From Planococcus halocryophilus (lineage in GTDB: Bacteria > Bacillota > Bacilli > Bacillales_A > Planococcaceae): DNA of 64,000 nucleotides. This document shows, in pieces, positions 39,716-48,737 of the stretch (position 1 is its first letter; each line of letters starts with the position of its first letter). Below the pieces are notes generated by a model that saw only the letters and a program-made list of their open reading frames with translations, was not told the origin of the DNA and did no database searches. A program made the translations under genes and the position numbers. The stretch is taken from the NCBI RefSeq assembly GCF_022489025.1, contig NZ_JAKVTG010000007.1, positions 62,001 to 126,000 of the forward strand, read 5' to 3'.

Positions 39716-41305
39716 ATGACTGAATGGTGGAAAAAATCGACTGTGTATCAAATTTATCCGCGAAGTTTTATGGATTCGAATGGCGATGGAATTGGCGATA
39801 TTCGTGGGATTATCCAGAAACTCGATTACTTGCATGAACTCGGTGTAGATATTCTTTGGCTGTCGCCGGTATATGATTCACCGAACGACGATAACGGCTA
39901 TGACATTCGCGATTATTATGAAATCATGAAAGAATTCGGCACGATGGCGGATTTTGATGAGCTATTGGAAAAAGTACACGTGCGTGACATGAAATTGGTC
40001 ATGGACCTTGTCGTCAACCATACGTCTGATGAGCATGCTTGGTTTAAAGACCATCCCGATTTTTACATATGGCGCGATCAGCCAACCAATTGGCGTTCGT
40101 TTTTTGGTGGATCGACGTGGGAGTACCAAAAAGAACGCAATCAGTACTACTTGCACTTGTTTTCCAAAAAGCAGCCAGACCTAAACTGGGAAAACCCAGA
40201 AATGCGAAACGCGGTTTACGAAATGATGCGCTGGTGGCTGGATAAAGGTGTAGATGGTTTCCGGATGGATGTCATCAACATGATTTCAAAAGTTCCGGAG
40301 ATGCAAGACGCACCAGGTGGCGATGCCAGCAGTCAATTTATGAATGGCCCCAATGTTCATACCTACTTAAAAGAAATGAATACACAAGTACTGTCTCAAT
40401 ACGATATCGTCACAGTCGGTGAAACACCAGGCACGACGCCAAAAGAAGCACGCGACTATACCGCCGCACAAAATCAAGAACTCAATATGATTTTCACGTT
40501 CGAGCATATGGACCTCGACCAAGCATCGGGGGAGAAATGGGATTTAAAGCCGCTCGATTTGATCGATTTAAAAGAGAATCTGGAAAAATGGCAGCACGGT
40601 TTACACGATGAAGGTTGGAATAGTTTGTACTGGAACAATCATGACCAGCCGCGCATTGTGTCGCGTTTTGGTGATGATCAACAATGGCGCGTTGAATCAG
40701 CTAAAATGCTCGCAACGTGTCTACACTTTATGCAAGGCACGCCGTATATTTATCAAGGCGAAGAACTGGGCATGACCAATGTCCGCTTTGATGCTATTGA
40801 AGAATACAAAGACATTGAAACCATCAATATGTATCAAGAAAAGCGCGTAGCGGGAATTTCGCATGACGACATCATGACGAAAATTTACGCGAAAGGTCGC
40901 GACAATGCACGAACGCCAATGCAATGGTCGGATGCGCCAAATGGTGGCTTTACAACAGGTACACCTTGGATAAAGGTGAATCCAAATTACACAGATATCA
41001 ACGCTCTCCAGCATCAAGAGCCGGATTCCATTTATCAATACTATAAAAAACTCATCGCATTCCGTAAAAACATGGACATCATCACGCATGGTGACTTCCA
41101 GTTATTGCACCGCGAAGACAAAGAATTATTCGCATATACGCGTACATGGAACAAAGAAAGCTTGACCGTTTACTGTAATTTTTCAAGTCAACCAAAAACA
41201 GTAGAACGCCCAGAAGGCGACAAGTTAATCGGCAATTATAATCGTCGGAGCGGTGAAGACGAACTCGTGCTCAAGCCATACGAAGCCGTTGTATATTACA
41301 AATAA
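39716..41305 (+). CDS. GH13 alpha-glucosidase (oligo-1,6-glucosidase type)
   Basis: A 529-residue cytoplasmic GH13 (subfamily 31-like) enzyme cleaving terminal alpha-glucosidic bonds of short oligosaccharides. Conserved regions: DLVVNHTSDEH (region I), GFRMDVINMIS (region II, nucleophile Asp), TVGETPGTT (region III, acid/base Glu), YWNNHDQPR (region IV). QPDLNWENPE is the usual region V. The start at 39716 has AAGGGG at seven bases. Paired with a ROK kinase gene 24 bases downstream. A second homologue at 46887 has slightly different active-site neighbours, suggesting division of linkage preference. Confidence 0.92.
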   Translation: MTEWWKKSTVYQIYPRSFMDSNGDGIGDIRGIIQKLDYLHELGVDILWLSPVYDSPNDDNGYDIRDYYEIMKEFGTMADFDELLEKVHVRDMKLVMDLVVNHTSDEHAWFKDHPDFYIWRDQPTNWRSFFGGSTWEYQKERNQYYLHLFSKKQPDLNWENPEMRNAVYEMMRWWLDKGVDGFRMDVINMISKVPEMQDAPGGDASSQFMNGPNVHTYLKEMNTQVLSQYDIVTVGETPGTTPKEARDYTAAQNQELNMIFTFEHMDLDQASGEKWDLKPLDLIDLKENLEKWQHGLHDEGWNSLYWNNHDQPRIVSRFGDDQQWRVESAKMLATCLHFMQGTPYIYQGEELGMTNVRFDAIEEYKDIETINMYQEKRVAGISHDDIMTKIYAKGRDNARTPMQWSDAPNGGFTTGTPWIKVNPNYTDINALQHQEPDSIYQYYKKLIAFRKNMDIITHGDFQLLHREDKELFAYTRTWNKESLTVYCNFSSQPKTVERPEGDKLIGNYNRRSGEDELVLKPYEAVVYYK

Positions 41306-41329
41306 AAACGAAGACCATAAGGAGGAACT

Positions 41330-42202
41330 ATGGAAAAAGTATTAGGAGTCGACATAGGTGGCACAAAAATCCGTATAGGCATCATTGATGCTAGCGGTCA
41401 AATTATTTACGAGGAAAAAATTCCGACAATCATCCCGCTTTATCCGTATCTTGAAGAAAACATTTTGCGGATATTGGTAGAGCAGCCAGAAGTCCAAGCA
41501 ATTGGCATTGGTACGCATGGCTTTGTCGATCCAAAACAAGGAAAAGTAATTTACGCGGCGGAAACATTGCCAGGCTGGACCGATACACCTGTTAAAGAAT
41601 GGCTTCAAAAAGCAACAGGAAAACGCGTCGAAGTCGAAAACGACGCCAATGTTGTGGCACTTGCAGAAGCGAAGTTTGGCGCAGCACAAGGGCTAAATCG
41701 TGTAGTGGTGTTAACACTCGGCACAGGTCTTGGCGGTGGCGTAATATGGGACGGCAAGCTATTAAGTGGTGGACCTCACGGTGGTGCAGCAGAACTTGGC
41801 CACATGATTCTCTATCCAAACGGAGTGAAATGTGCGTGTGGACGTCTAGGGTGCAGTGAAATGTATGTATCCGGCACAGCACTTCAGCGCAGGATTAAAG
41901 AAGCGGGGCTTCCAGTGACGCCACCCGAACTTTTTGAAAACGCAAAGACTGATCCCGCAGCTAAAAAAGTGGTAGAAGAATTTACAGCTGACTTAGCACT
42001 AGTCATTAGTAGTTTGCAAGCGGCCTTTGATATGGAAATGGTCATTATCGGTGGCGGTGTATCAGAAGCGGCAGACTTGTGGATGGCTTCATTGGAGCAA
42101 AAGCTTGATGCGGTTTTATTAAATCCGGTGCCAGTAGAAGTGGCACGTTTTGAAAACGATGCCGGCATTTTAGGAGCTGCATTGTTAGTTCTTGAAAATT
42201 AA
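41330..42202 (+). CDS. ROK-family sugar kinase (glucokinase-like)
   Basis: A 290-residue ROK protein without an HTH, so a kinase rather than a repressor. Landmarks: phosphate loop VLGVDIGGTKIRIGI, catalytic base in EVENDANVVALAEAKFG, GTGLGGGVI, ELGHMILYP, and the zinc motif CACGRLGCSE. It would phosphorylate glucose released by the upstream alpha-glucosidase. RBS AAGGAGGAAC. Terminator directly after. Confidence 0.92.
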   Translation: MEKVLGVDIGGTKIRIGIIDASGQIIYEEKIPTIIPLYPYLEENILRILVEQPEVQAIGIGTHGFVDPKQGKVIYAAETLPGWTDTPVKEWLQKATGKRVEVENDANVVALAEAKFGAAQGLNRVVVLTLGTGLGGGVIWDGKLLSGGPHGGAAELGHMILYPNGVKCACGRLGCSEMYVSGTALQRRIKEAGLPVTPPELFENAKTDPAAKKVVEEFTADLALVISSLQAAFDMEMVIIGGGVSEAADLWMASLEQKLDAVLLNPVPVEVARFENDAGILGAALLVLEN

Positions 42203-42208
42203 AGTGTG

Positions 42209-42242
42209 TAGGAGCGGAGAAAGAAACCGCTCCTATTTTTTT
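42209..42242 (+). terminator. Intrinsic terminator after the ROK kinase gene
   Basis: TAGGAGCGG / CCGCTCCTA, 9-bp perfect stem, then seven T residues. Confidence 0.9.
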
Positions 42243-42287
42243 GCTTAAATGCTAAAAAAGTTTTTTAATTATTTTAAAAATATACCT

Positions 42288-42390
42288 TGTGCAAACGTTT
42301 TCATAATGATATGATACAGATAATTAATTTGTGGGAACAAGTTCCAGTCCGTTCTCATTTTTTATTTGAAGCTTTGTGCAAACGATTTCA
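42288..42390 (+). promoter_or_regulatory. Promoter of the sugar importer with two LacI-type operators
   Basis: TTGTGC (42288-42293), a 16-bp spacer and TATGAT (42310-42315) form the promoter. TGCAAACGTTTTCA (42290-42303) overlaps its -35, and TGCAAACGATTTCA (42377-42390) lies 87 bp downstream. Both differ from the CcpA cre consensus by one base and suit the LacI-family regulator encoded at 45855. GGAACAAGTTCC (42334-42345) is a small palindrome between them. Confidence 0.7.
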
Positions 42391-42416
42391 CAAACATTCT
42401 AAAGGGGGATTTACTG

Positions 42417-43724
42417 ATGAAAGAATTAAAGTTTAGCAAGGGGCTAGTCGCATCATTGATGTTATCAGCAGCAGTGTTAGCAGGATGTAGTAGTGATGGA
42501 GAAGAAAAAGGTTCAGGATCTGAAGGAGAAGAGCAAGTAACCGTTGACATTTTCCAATTTAAAGTGGAATTCAAAGAACAATTTGAAGATGTTGTTGCAC
42601 TTTACGAAGAAGAAAACCCGAACGTTAATATTGAAATCACAACAGTTGGTGGCGGAGAAGATTACGGCGCAGCACTTCGTTCACGCTTTGCATCTGGCAA
42701 CGAACCCGCAATCTTTAACATCGGTGGACCTCAAGATGTAGCGGACTGGAAAGACAGCTTAGCAGATTTAACAGACACAGCAGCATCAGGCGCAGCTCTT
42801 GAAGGCACCCTTGACGGCGTAACAGTTGAGTCTGAAGTACTTGGACTTCCTTATAACCAAGAAGGTTACGGCTTTATCTACAACACACGTCTATTCGAAG
42901 AAGCAGGAATTGATCCTGCATCAATCACGGATTACGCATCACTTGAAGAAGCTGTAAAAACATTGGATTCGAAAAAAGACGAGCTTGGTCTTGAATCAGT
43001 ATTTGCTTTCCCAGGTAAAGAAACGTGGGTAACAGGACTTCACTTGTCGAACACATTCTTAGCACCAGAATTCGACAACAACGTATTAACAGCATTTGAC
43101 GCAGAAACAGTTGACTTCAAATACGGAGAAGGCTTCAAGAAAATCGTTGATTTGCAAAACGAATACTCGAAACAACCAACAGTTAGTCTTGATTACTCTC
43201 AACAAGTAGAAGAATTGTTCTCACTTGAGCGTGTAGCGATCATCCAACAAGGAAACTGGGCTTACGGCTCAATCGCTGGCATCGACCAAGAACTTGCGGA
43301 CAGCGGTGTTGGCCTTATGCCGATTCCTGTAGAAGGCATTGATAATGCGGGTCTACCAGTTGGCGTACCAATGTATTGGGGCGTAAACAAAAAAGCTGAC
43401 GAAGCAGTTGTAGAAGAATCAAAAGCATTTTTAGACTGGTTATACACATCTGATGCAGGTAAAACAGCTGTATTGGAAGACTTCAAATTTATCCCAGCTT
43501 ATGAAGGTTACGATACTTCAAAAATCTCTGACCCAATGTCGAAAGCTATTTATGACGCTTCTGAGTCAGGTAACACAATCGGATGGGTATTCATGGGCTA
43601 TCCAACTGGATGGGGACAAGACGAGCTTGGCTCGAACATCCAAAAATACCTAAGCGACGAAGCGAGCTGGGACGAAGTAATCGACTCAGCGAAAGAAGCT
43701 TGGAAAACAGACAGAGCTAAATAA
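42417..43724 (+). CDS. Carbohydrate ABC importer solute-binding lipoprotein
   Basis: A 435-residue type-1 extracellular binding protein with lipobox AAVLAGC (Cys about 24), an acidic linker, and the maltodextrin-binding fold (DIFQFKVEFKEQFEDVVALYEEENPNV is split by hydrophobic strands; GLPYNQEGYGFIYNTRLFEEAGI is the usual hinge-region block). RBS AAAGGGGG; the start at 42417 gives a short signal peptide, and the upstream in-frame ATG at 42366 lies inside the operator region. First gene of the importer operon; alpha-glucosides are the expected ligand. Confidence 0.92.
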   Translation: MKELKFSKGLVASLMLSAAVLAGCSSDGEEKGSGSEGEEQVTVDIFQFKVEFKEQFEDVVALYEEENPNVNIEITTVGGGEDYGAALRSRFASGNEPAIFNIGGPQDVADWKDSLADLTDTAASGAALEGTLDGVTVESEVLGLPYNQEGYGFIYNTRLFEEAGIDPASITDYASLEEAVKTLDSKKDELGLESVFAFPGKETWVTGLHLSNTFLAPEFDNNVLTAFDAETVDFKYGEGFKKIVDLQNEYSKQPTVSLDYSQQVEELFSLERVAIIQQGNWAYGSIAGIDQELADSGVGLMPIPVEGIDNAGLPVGVPMYWGVNKKADEAVVEESKAFLDWLYTSDAGKTAVLEDFKFIPAYEGYDTSKISDPMSKAIYDASESGNTIGWVFMGYPTGWGQDELGSNIQKYLSDEASWDEVIDSAKEAWKTDRAK

Positions 43725-43762
43725 GCAATTCGCAAGCTAATGATCATTATGAGTGTTTCAAA

Positions 43763-43790
43763 CAAAGTAGCCTCTGTGCTACTTTGTTTT
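43763..43790 (+). terminator. Terminator-like hairpin after the binding-protein gene
   Basis: CAAAGTAGC / GCTACTTTG with a 6-base loop followed by TTTT. In binding-protein operons such hairpins allow excess binding protein over permease; here it is followed by 375 bases without a gene before the permeases. Confidence 0.7.
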
Positions 43791-43850
43791 GTTACTAGGG
43801 TAAATTGGACTTGTGATTTATAACAGAAATCATTTTACAAAGGATATTCC

Positions 43851-43956
43851 GCAAACCAACTCCGCTTTCCTGCGGGCTTGCGCCGAACTAACTCGGGCTT
43901 AACGCCCGAGTGGATTTCGACACTTCGCTATCCCGCGGGAGTCTCCGTTGGTTTGC
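43851..43956 (-). repeat. Intergenic palindromic element, left copy (about 106 bp)
   Basis: GCAAACCAAC (43851-43860) pairs with GTTGGTTTGC (43947-43956). Inside are further paired blocks (CCGC..CGGG against CCCGCGGG) and an inner perfect hairpin CTCGGGC / GCCCGAG (43892-43910). On the minus strand it starts GGAGACTCCCGCGGG, like the right copy's GGCGACTCCTGCGGG. It resembles GC-rich dispersed intergenic palindromes that I recall from Bacillaceae genomes. Together with the right copy it occupies the 441-base gap between binding protein and permease genes. Confidence 0.75.
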
Positions 43957-44006
43957 TCCATATCTTGGTGAATTGTTAGTAAAGGATACTTAAAAGAAAA
44001 AGCGAA

Positions 44007-44103
44007 AGACGGCGACTCCTGCGGGAAAAGCGCGAGCCGGAGCCACTGGACTGAGCAAAGCGAGGGAAGCGGCAAAGGCCGTGCCCGCGGAAAGCGTCCG
44101 TCT
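44007..44103 (+). repeat. Intergenic palindromic element, right copy (about 97 bp)
   Basis: AGACGG (44007-44012) pairs with CCGTCT (44098-44103). CTCCTGCGGGAAAAGCG near one end matches CCCGCGGAAAGCG near the other in partial inverted symmetry. It is the opposite-orientation relative of the left copy, ending 63 bases before the first permease gene. Confidence 0.7.
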
Positions 44104-44165
44104 GGAGCGATTTCTCAACCAAATCTAAATTTCATCGAACAATTCAAGAAAGGAATGATGCCCGT

Positions 44166-45026
44166 ATGCGTACAAAAGAGTTATCTTATTGGTTGTTTCT
44201 TGCCCCTGTCTTATTGGCACTTACGCTAGTCGTCATCGTTCCGATGCTACTAGGCGTCTATTACTCCTTCACCACTTGGAACGGCATAAACACAGGTGAG
44301 TTTGTTGGATTCCAAAACTACATCGACTTATTCCACGATCAGCGTTTCCTAGATTCGCTATGGTTCACTACAAAATTTTCAGTAGTGTCCGTTATTTTAA
44401 TTAACGTAATTGGCTTGTCGCTGGCACTTCTTGTTACAGGTCGCGTTCGCTCAAGTAAATTATTACGGACAACATTCTTTATGCCAAACTTAATCGGCGG
44501 ATTAATCTTAGGGTTCATTTGGCAGTTTATCTTCATTAAAGTATTTGCAAGTGTTGGCGAAATTATCGGCATGGAAAGTTTGCAAGGCTGGTTGTCTACA
44601 ACAGACACTGGATTCTGGGGCTTGGTTATTTTGATGAGCTGGCAAATGGCTGGTTATATTATGGTTATCTATATTGCTTATTTGGAAGGGATGCCGAAAG
44701 AACTGCTTGAGGCGTCTGAAATCGACGGAGCTTCTTCGTACCAACGTTTCCGTTTTGTCATCTTCCCACTTGTGGCACCTGCGTTTACCGTCAGCATGTT
44801 CTTGACGCTGTCGAATACGTTTAAATTGTACGACCAAAACTTGTCGCTAACAGGCGGCGGACCTTACAACTCTACAGAAATGGTCGCGATGGAAATCTTT
44901 AAGACGGCGTTTATGCAAAATGCCTTTGCTTATGCACAAGCGAAAGCCGTTATTTTCTTCATCATCGTGGCGATCATCGCACTTGTCCAGGTGTATCTGA
45001 ACAAACGTAAGGAGGTCGAAATGTAA
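44166..45026 (+). CDS. Sugar ABC importer permease, MalF/UgpA type
   Basis: A 286-residue permease with six helices. The start LFLAPVLLALTLVVIVPMLLGVYYSF is typical (split by helix ends), and the EAA loop is EASEIDGASSYQRFRFVIFP, where the ATPase docks. GGGPYNSTEMVAMEIFK is characteristic of the family. RBS AAAGGAATG is somewhat distant. It overlaps the next permease gene (TAATG). No ATPase in this operon, so the MsmX-like protein is the likely engine. Confidence 0.92.
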   Translation: MRTKELSYWLFLAPVLLALTLVVIVPMLLGVYYSFTTWNGINTGEFVGFQNYIDLFHDQRFLDSLWFTTKFSVVSVILINVIGLSLALLVTGRVRSSKLLRTTFFMPNLIGGLILGFIWQFIFIKVFASVGEIIGMESLQGWLSTTDTGFWGLVILMSWQMAGYIMVIYIAYLEGMPKELLEASEIDGASSYQRFRFVIFPLVAPAFTVSMFLTLSNTFKLYDQNLSLTGGGPYNSTEMVAMEIFKTAFMQNAFAYAQAKAVIFFIIVAIIALVQVYLNKRKEVEM

Positions 45027-45841
45027 TGAAGAAAAAGTGGAATATTAAACTAGAAGTTCTCGGCTTATTGTTAGCGATTTTATGGCTAGCACCGTTTTAC
45101 TTGATGTTCGTAAACTCGTTTAAATCAAAAAAAGAAATCTTTATGGATACGATTAGTCCTCCAGAAAACTGGAGTTTTGATAACTACATTAAAGCATTCG
45201 AAGAACTTGATTTTATGCAAACTTTATTTAATTCACTATTAATTACTGTGATTAGTGTTGTGTTAATTATTATCTTCTCAGCAATGGCGGCCTACGCATT
45301 GTCGCGCGCTAAAAGTAAGCTTAGTACAGTACTGTTTTTCACATTCGTTGCAGCGATGTTAATTCCGTTTCAATCTGTAATGATTCCGCTTGTTACCGTA
45401 TTCGGTAAGTTTGACATGTTGAACCGCGGCGGCTTGATTTTTATGTATATCGGATTTGGTGCAAGTCTTTCGATTTTCTTGTATCACGGTGCATTAAACA
45501 ATATCCCGCGCTCACTTGATGAAGCGGCGACAATTGATGGTGCCAATCGTTGGCAAGTGTTCTGGCATATTATTTTCCCAATCCTGAAACCGATTACGGT
45601 GACAGTCGCGATCCTTAACATCATTTGGATTTGGAACGATTATTTATTGCCATCACTTGTTATTAATACACCAGGAAGTGAGACCATTCCATTGAAGATG
45701 TTCTTCTTCTTCGGCGAATATACGAAGCAATGGCATCTAGCGCTTGCTGGATTGACACTGGCTATCGTCCCAGTTATCGTTTTCTACTTCTTTGCACAGC
45801 GCGAAATTATCAAAGGGGTATCAGATGGAGCAGTAAAATAA
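45026..45841 (+). CDS. Sugar ABC importer permease, MalG/UgpE type
   Basis: A 271-residue partner permease with six helices: WLAPFYLMFVNSFKSKKEIF near the N-terminus, AAYALSRAKSK, and the EAA motif DEAATIDGANRWQVFWHIIFP. Its start codon overlaps the previous stop by one base and AAGGAGG lies within the previous gene's end, showing tight coupling. Confidence 0.93.
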   Translation: MKKKWNIKLEVLGLLLAILWLAPFYLMFVNSFKSKKEIFMDTISPPENWSFDNYIKAFEELDFMQTLFNSLLITVISVVLIIIFSAMAAYALSRAKSKLSTVLFFTFVAAMLIPFQSVMIPLVTVFGKFDMLNRGGLIFMYIGFGASLSIFLYHGALNNIPRSLDEAATIDGANRWQVFWHIIFPILKPITVTVAILNIIWIWNDYLLPSLVINTPGSETIPLKMFFFFGEYTKQWHLALAGLTLAIVPVIVFYFFAQREIIKGVSDGAVK

Positions 45842-45854
45842 GGGAGACGGTTAA

Positions 45855-46874
45855 ATGGCAATCACGATTAAAGATGTTGCGAAAAAAGCGGGCGTCTCAC
45901 CAGCCACCGTTTCCCGCGTAATCGCAGATAATCCGAGAATCAGTGTGAAAACGAAAGCAAAAGTGCGGGAAGTTATGAAGGACATGGGGTATTACCCAAA
46001 CTTTCAAGCCCGCAATTTGGTGGCAAATAAAAGCCGAACACTTGGTATCATTATGGAAAACTCAGCAGCATTGGCTTTTCAAAATCCTTTCTTTCCTGAA
46101 GTATTGCGCGGCATTTCAACGCAAGCTCATGACAGTAAATATGGCTTGTATTTATCAACAGGAGCCACACAAGAAGAAATTTACCAAGAAGTTGTTGAAA
46201 TGGTACAAGGTCGGCGAGTCGACGGCATTATTTTGCTGTACTCAAAAATCGGCGATCCGGTGTTGGAATTTTTAAGACAAAGCGAGTTGCCATTTGCAGT
46301 TGTCGGGCGTCCCCATCAAGATCCGTGTTCAGTAACGTATGTCAATAACGATAATATCAATACCGCGAAAGACACAGTTGAATACTTGATTGGTTTGGGT
46401 CATCGCCATATTGCATTTGTTGGAGGAGCGACGGATTTTGTCGTGTCCATTGACCGAATGCAAGGGTATCAGCAGGCGCTTGCTGAGCACGATATTTCAT
46501 TTGATGCGGATTATACGGTGAACCAAGATTTTATCCAAGGCAAAGAACGCGAATCGATTCGTCGGCTGATGGCACTTCCAATTCCACCCACGGCAATCGT
46601 CACGCATGATGACATGGTGGCGTACGAAGTAATTGGTTATCTTGAAGATTTGAAAATTGGAGTGCCGGACGATGTTTCCATCATTGGATTTAACAACCAC
46701 ACTATTTCAAGATATTTAAAGCCGCCACTGAGCACGGTAGACATCTCCATTTATGAGCTTGGCCTGCGTGCTGCAGAGTTGGTATTAGAGAAAATAACAG
46801 ACGAATCGACACCTTCTAAACAAGTCACGGTTCCTTCACGCCTGATTGAAAGAGGTTCGTGTCGACGTCTTTGA
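45855..46874 (+). CDS. LacI-family transcriptional regulator
   Basis: A 339-residue repressor: N-terminal LacI HTH (ITIKDVAKKAGVSPATVSRVIADNPRIS) with the hinge helix near residue 50, then a periplasmic-binding-protein-like effector domain (GIIMENSAALAFQNPFFPEVL, VDGIILLYSK, FVGGATDFVVS, DDVSIIGFNNH). Encoded inside the operon whose promoter has two LacI-type sites (42290, 42377). It resembles MalR-type maltose regulators; the inducer is probably an alpha-glucoside (inference). Confidence 0.92.
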   Translation: MAITIKDVAKKAGVSPATVSRVIADNPRISVKTKAKVREVMKDMGYYPNFQARNLVANKSRTLGIIMENSAALAFQNPFFPEVLRGISTQAHDSKYGLYLSTGATQEEIYQEVVEMVQGRRVDGIILLYSKIGDPVLEFLRQSELPFAVVGRPHQDPCSVTYVNNDNINTAKDTVEYLIGLGHRHIAFVGGATDFVVSIDRMQGYQQALAEHDISFDADYTVNQDFIQGKERESIRRLMALPIPPTAIVTHDDMVAYEVIGYLEDLKIGVPDDVSIIGFNNHTISRYLKPPLSTVDISIYELGLRAAELVLEKITDESTPSKQVTVPSRLIERGSCRRL

Positions 46875-46886
46875 GAGGGATCGAAT

Positions 46887-48524
46887 ATGACTAAAAAATG
46901 GTGGAAAGAAGCGATCGTTTATCAAGTCTACCCACGTAGTTTTATGGACTCGAACGGCGATGGCCTAGGCGATATTAACGGTGTCACTAGTAAATTGGAT
47001 TACTTAAAAGACATGGGCATCGACGTTATTTGGATTTGCCCAATGTACAAGTCGCCAAATGACGACAATGGCTACGACATTAGTGATTATCAAGCCATTT
47101 TAGAAGAATTTGGCACGATGGCTGATTTCGAACGATTAATGGAAGAAGTACACGCACGTGGTATGAAACTGATTATTGATTTAGTCATCAACCATACAAG
47201 TGATGAACATCCATGGTTTTTGGAATCAAGTTCATCACGTAACAATCCAAAACGCGACTGGTACGTTTGGCGCGACGAACCGTTAAACTGGGAAAGTATA
47301 TTTGGAGGACCTGCTTGGGAATTTGATGAAAAGACGCAGCAATATTATTTGCACATCTTCTCGAAAAAGCAGCCCGATTTAAATTGGGAAAACCCAGAAG
47401 TGCGCAACGAACTTTATAAAATGATTAATTGGTGGATCGATAAGGGAATCGACGGTTACCGCGTAGATGCCATTAGCCATATTAAAAAAGAGTACGCCAA
47501 CACAGAAGGTGCAGGCGATCATTTATTTGTTCCTTCGTGGGATAAATTCATGAACGTTGACGGCATCCAGCCGTTGTTGAAAGAATTGCACGAAGAAACG
47601 TTCAGCAAGTACGACATTATGACAGTCGGCGAAGCGAACGGCGTTTCAGCAGATGAAATCGATGAATGGGTTAGCGAAGAAAGCGGCAAATTCAATATGA
47701 TCTTCCAATTTGAAGACATTGATTTGTGGAATACGGAAGTGAGTAATGGTGTAAACGTACCAGAACTAAAACAAGTACTAAGCAAATGGCAAGACAAAGT
47801 AAATGGCATCGGCTGGAATGCATTATTTATCGAAAACCACGACAAGCCGCGCGTCGTCTCCACGTGGGGCGACGATCATTCCTACTGGCGTGAAAGTGCG
47901 ACCGCTTTAGCGTGTATGTATTTCTTCATGCAAGGCACGCCGTTTATTTACCAAGGGCAAGAAATCGGCATGTCAAACGCGCCATTTGAAGAACTCGATC
48001 ATTTTGATGACGTTCATACGCATAACTTGTATTTCCATAAAAAAGAAACTGGCATGGATCACGAAACCATTATGACGCTACTGCGCGCAACAAGCCGCGA
48101 CCATTCACGGACACCAATGCAGTGGGACAATACGCTCCATGCAGGCTTCTCTGAAGAAATGCCCTGGATCAACGTCAATCCAAATTACGAGTGGTTAAAC
48201 GTCGAAGCACAAGAAAACGATCCGCATTCGGTACTAGCCTTCTATAAACAAATGATTTGGCTACGCAAAAATATGGATGTCTTCGTCTACGGAGAATACA
48301 AGCTAATCGAAATGGGGCATGACTCCGTATTTGCCTATACACGCGAATCGGCCGACGATAAAGTGCTTATCGTCACCAACCTAGGCAAGCACTCCTGCCT
48401 ATGCGCCGTTCACCCAGAAGATTCCACACTGCTATTGGCCAATTATAAAAACATCGATCCTGAACAATTGCTTCCATATGAAGCACGTGTTTATAAAATA
48501 CCAAAAGACGCAGTGATTAGGTGA
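46887..48524 (+). CDS. GH13 alpha-glucosidase, second paralogue
   Basis: A 545-residue GH13 enzyme: DLVINHTSDEH (region I), GYRVDAISHIKKE (region II nucleophile), TVGEANGVS (region III acid/base Glu), FIENHDKPR (region IV), QPDLNWENPE (region V). Valine after GYR and the KKE following the nucleophile loop match oligo-1,6-glucosidase/isomaltase-like relatives, whereas the paralogue at 39716 has GFRMDVINMIS; specificity cannot be settled by eye. Twelve bases after the LacI gene, RBS GAGAGGG. Last gene of the importer operon, terminator at 48529. Confidence 0.92.
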   Translation: MTKKWWKEAIVYQVYPRSFMDSNGDGLGDINGVTSKLDYLKDMGIDVIWICPMYKSPNDDNGYDISDYQAILEEFGTMADFERLMEEVHARGMKLIIDLVINHTSDEHPWFLESSSSRNNPKRDWYVWRDEPLNWESIFGGPAWEFDEKTQQYYLHIFSKKQPDLNWENPEVRNELYKMINWWIDKGIDGYRVDAISHIKKEYANTEGAGDHLFVPSWDKFMNVDGIQPLLKELHEETFSKYDIMTVGEANGVSADEIDEWVSEESGKFNMIFQFEDIDLWNTEVSNGVNVPELKQVLSKWQDKVNGIGWNALFIENHDKPRVVSTWGDDHSYWRESATALACMYFFMQGTPFIYQGQEIGMSNAPFEELDHFDDVHTHNLYFHKKETGMDHETIMTLLRATSRDHSRTPMQWDNTLHAGFSEEMPWINVNPNYEWLNVEAQENDPHSVLAFYKQMIWLRKNMDVFVYGEYKLIEMGHDSVFAYTRESADDKVLIVTNLGKHSCLCAVHPEDSTLLLANYKNIDPEQLLPYEARVYKIPKDAVIR

Positions 48525-48528
48525 ACCC

Positions 48529-48566
48529 AAAAAGCCGAGGAAAGATCAACTTTCCTCGGCTTTTAT
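48529..48566 (+). terminator. Terminator of the sugar importer operon
   Basis: AAAGCCGAGGAAAG / CTTTCCTCGGCTTT with a 5-base loop and flanking A and T residues. Confidence 0.9.
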
Positions 48567-48737
48567 ATGTCTAGCGTCAGAATTCTTGCATGTATAAATT
48601 GTATCTTTACATAAAATTTGAGGCTGCTTCATGAATCACCAGGCACAAACCTTCAAGCAAATCGGGGGACATACGTTCTCTAAATGTGTATAATAAGTTC
48701 TGTAAATAGTTACATTGAACTTTTAAGGGGTGACTAA

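Noticed and set aside
43840-44140. Insertion sequence between binding protein and permease genes
   Set aside because: Inverted repeats are present, but no transposase frame or remnant lies between them; the two copies look like separate palindromic intergenic elements.
46887-48524. Trehalose-6-phosphate hydrolase
   Set aside because: GH13 relatives include TreC, but there is no trehalose PTS or TreR; the ABC importer and ROK kinase suit unphosphorylated alpha-glucosides.
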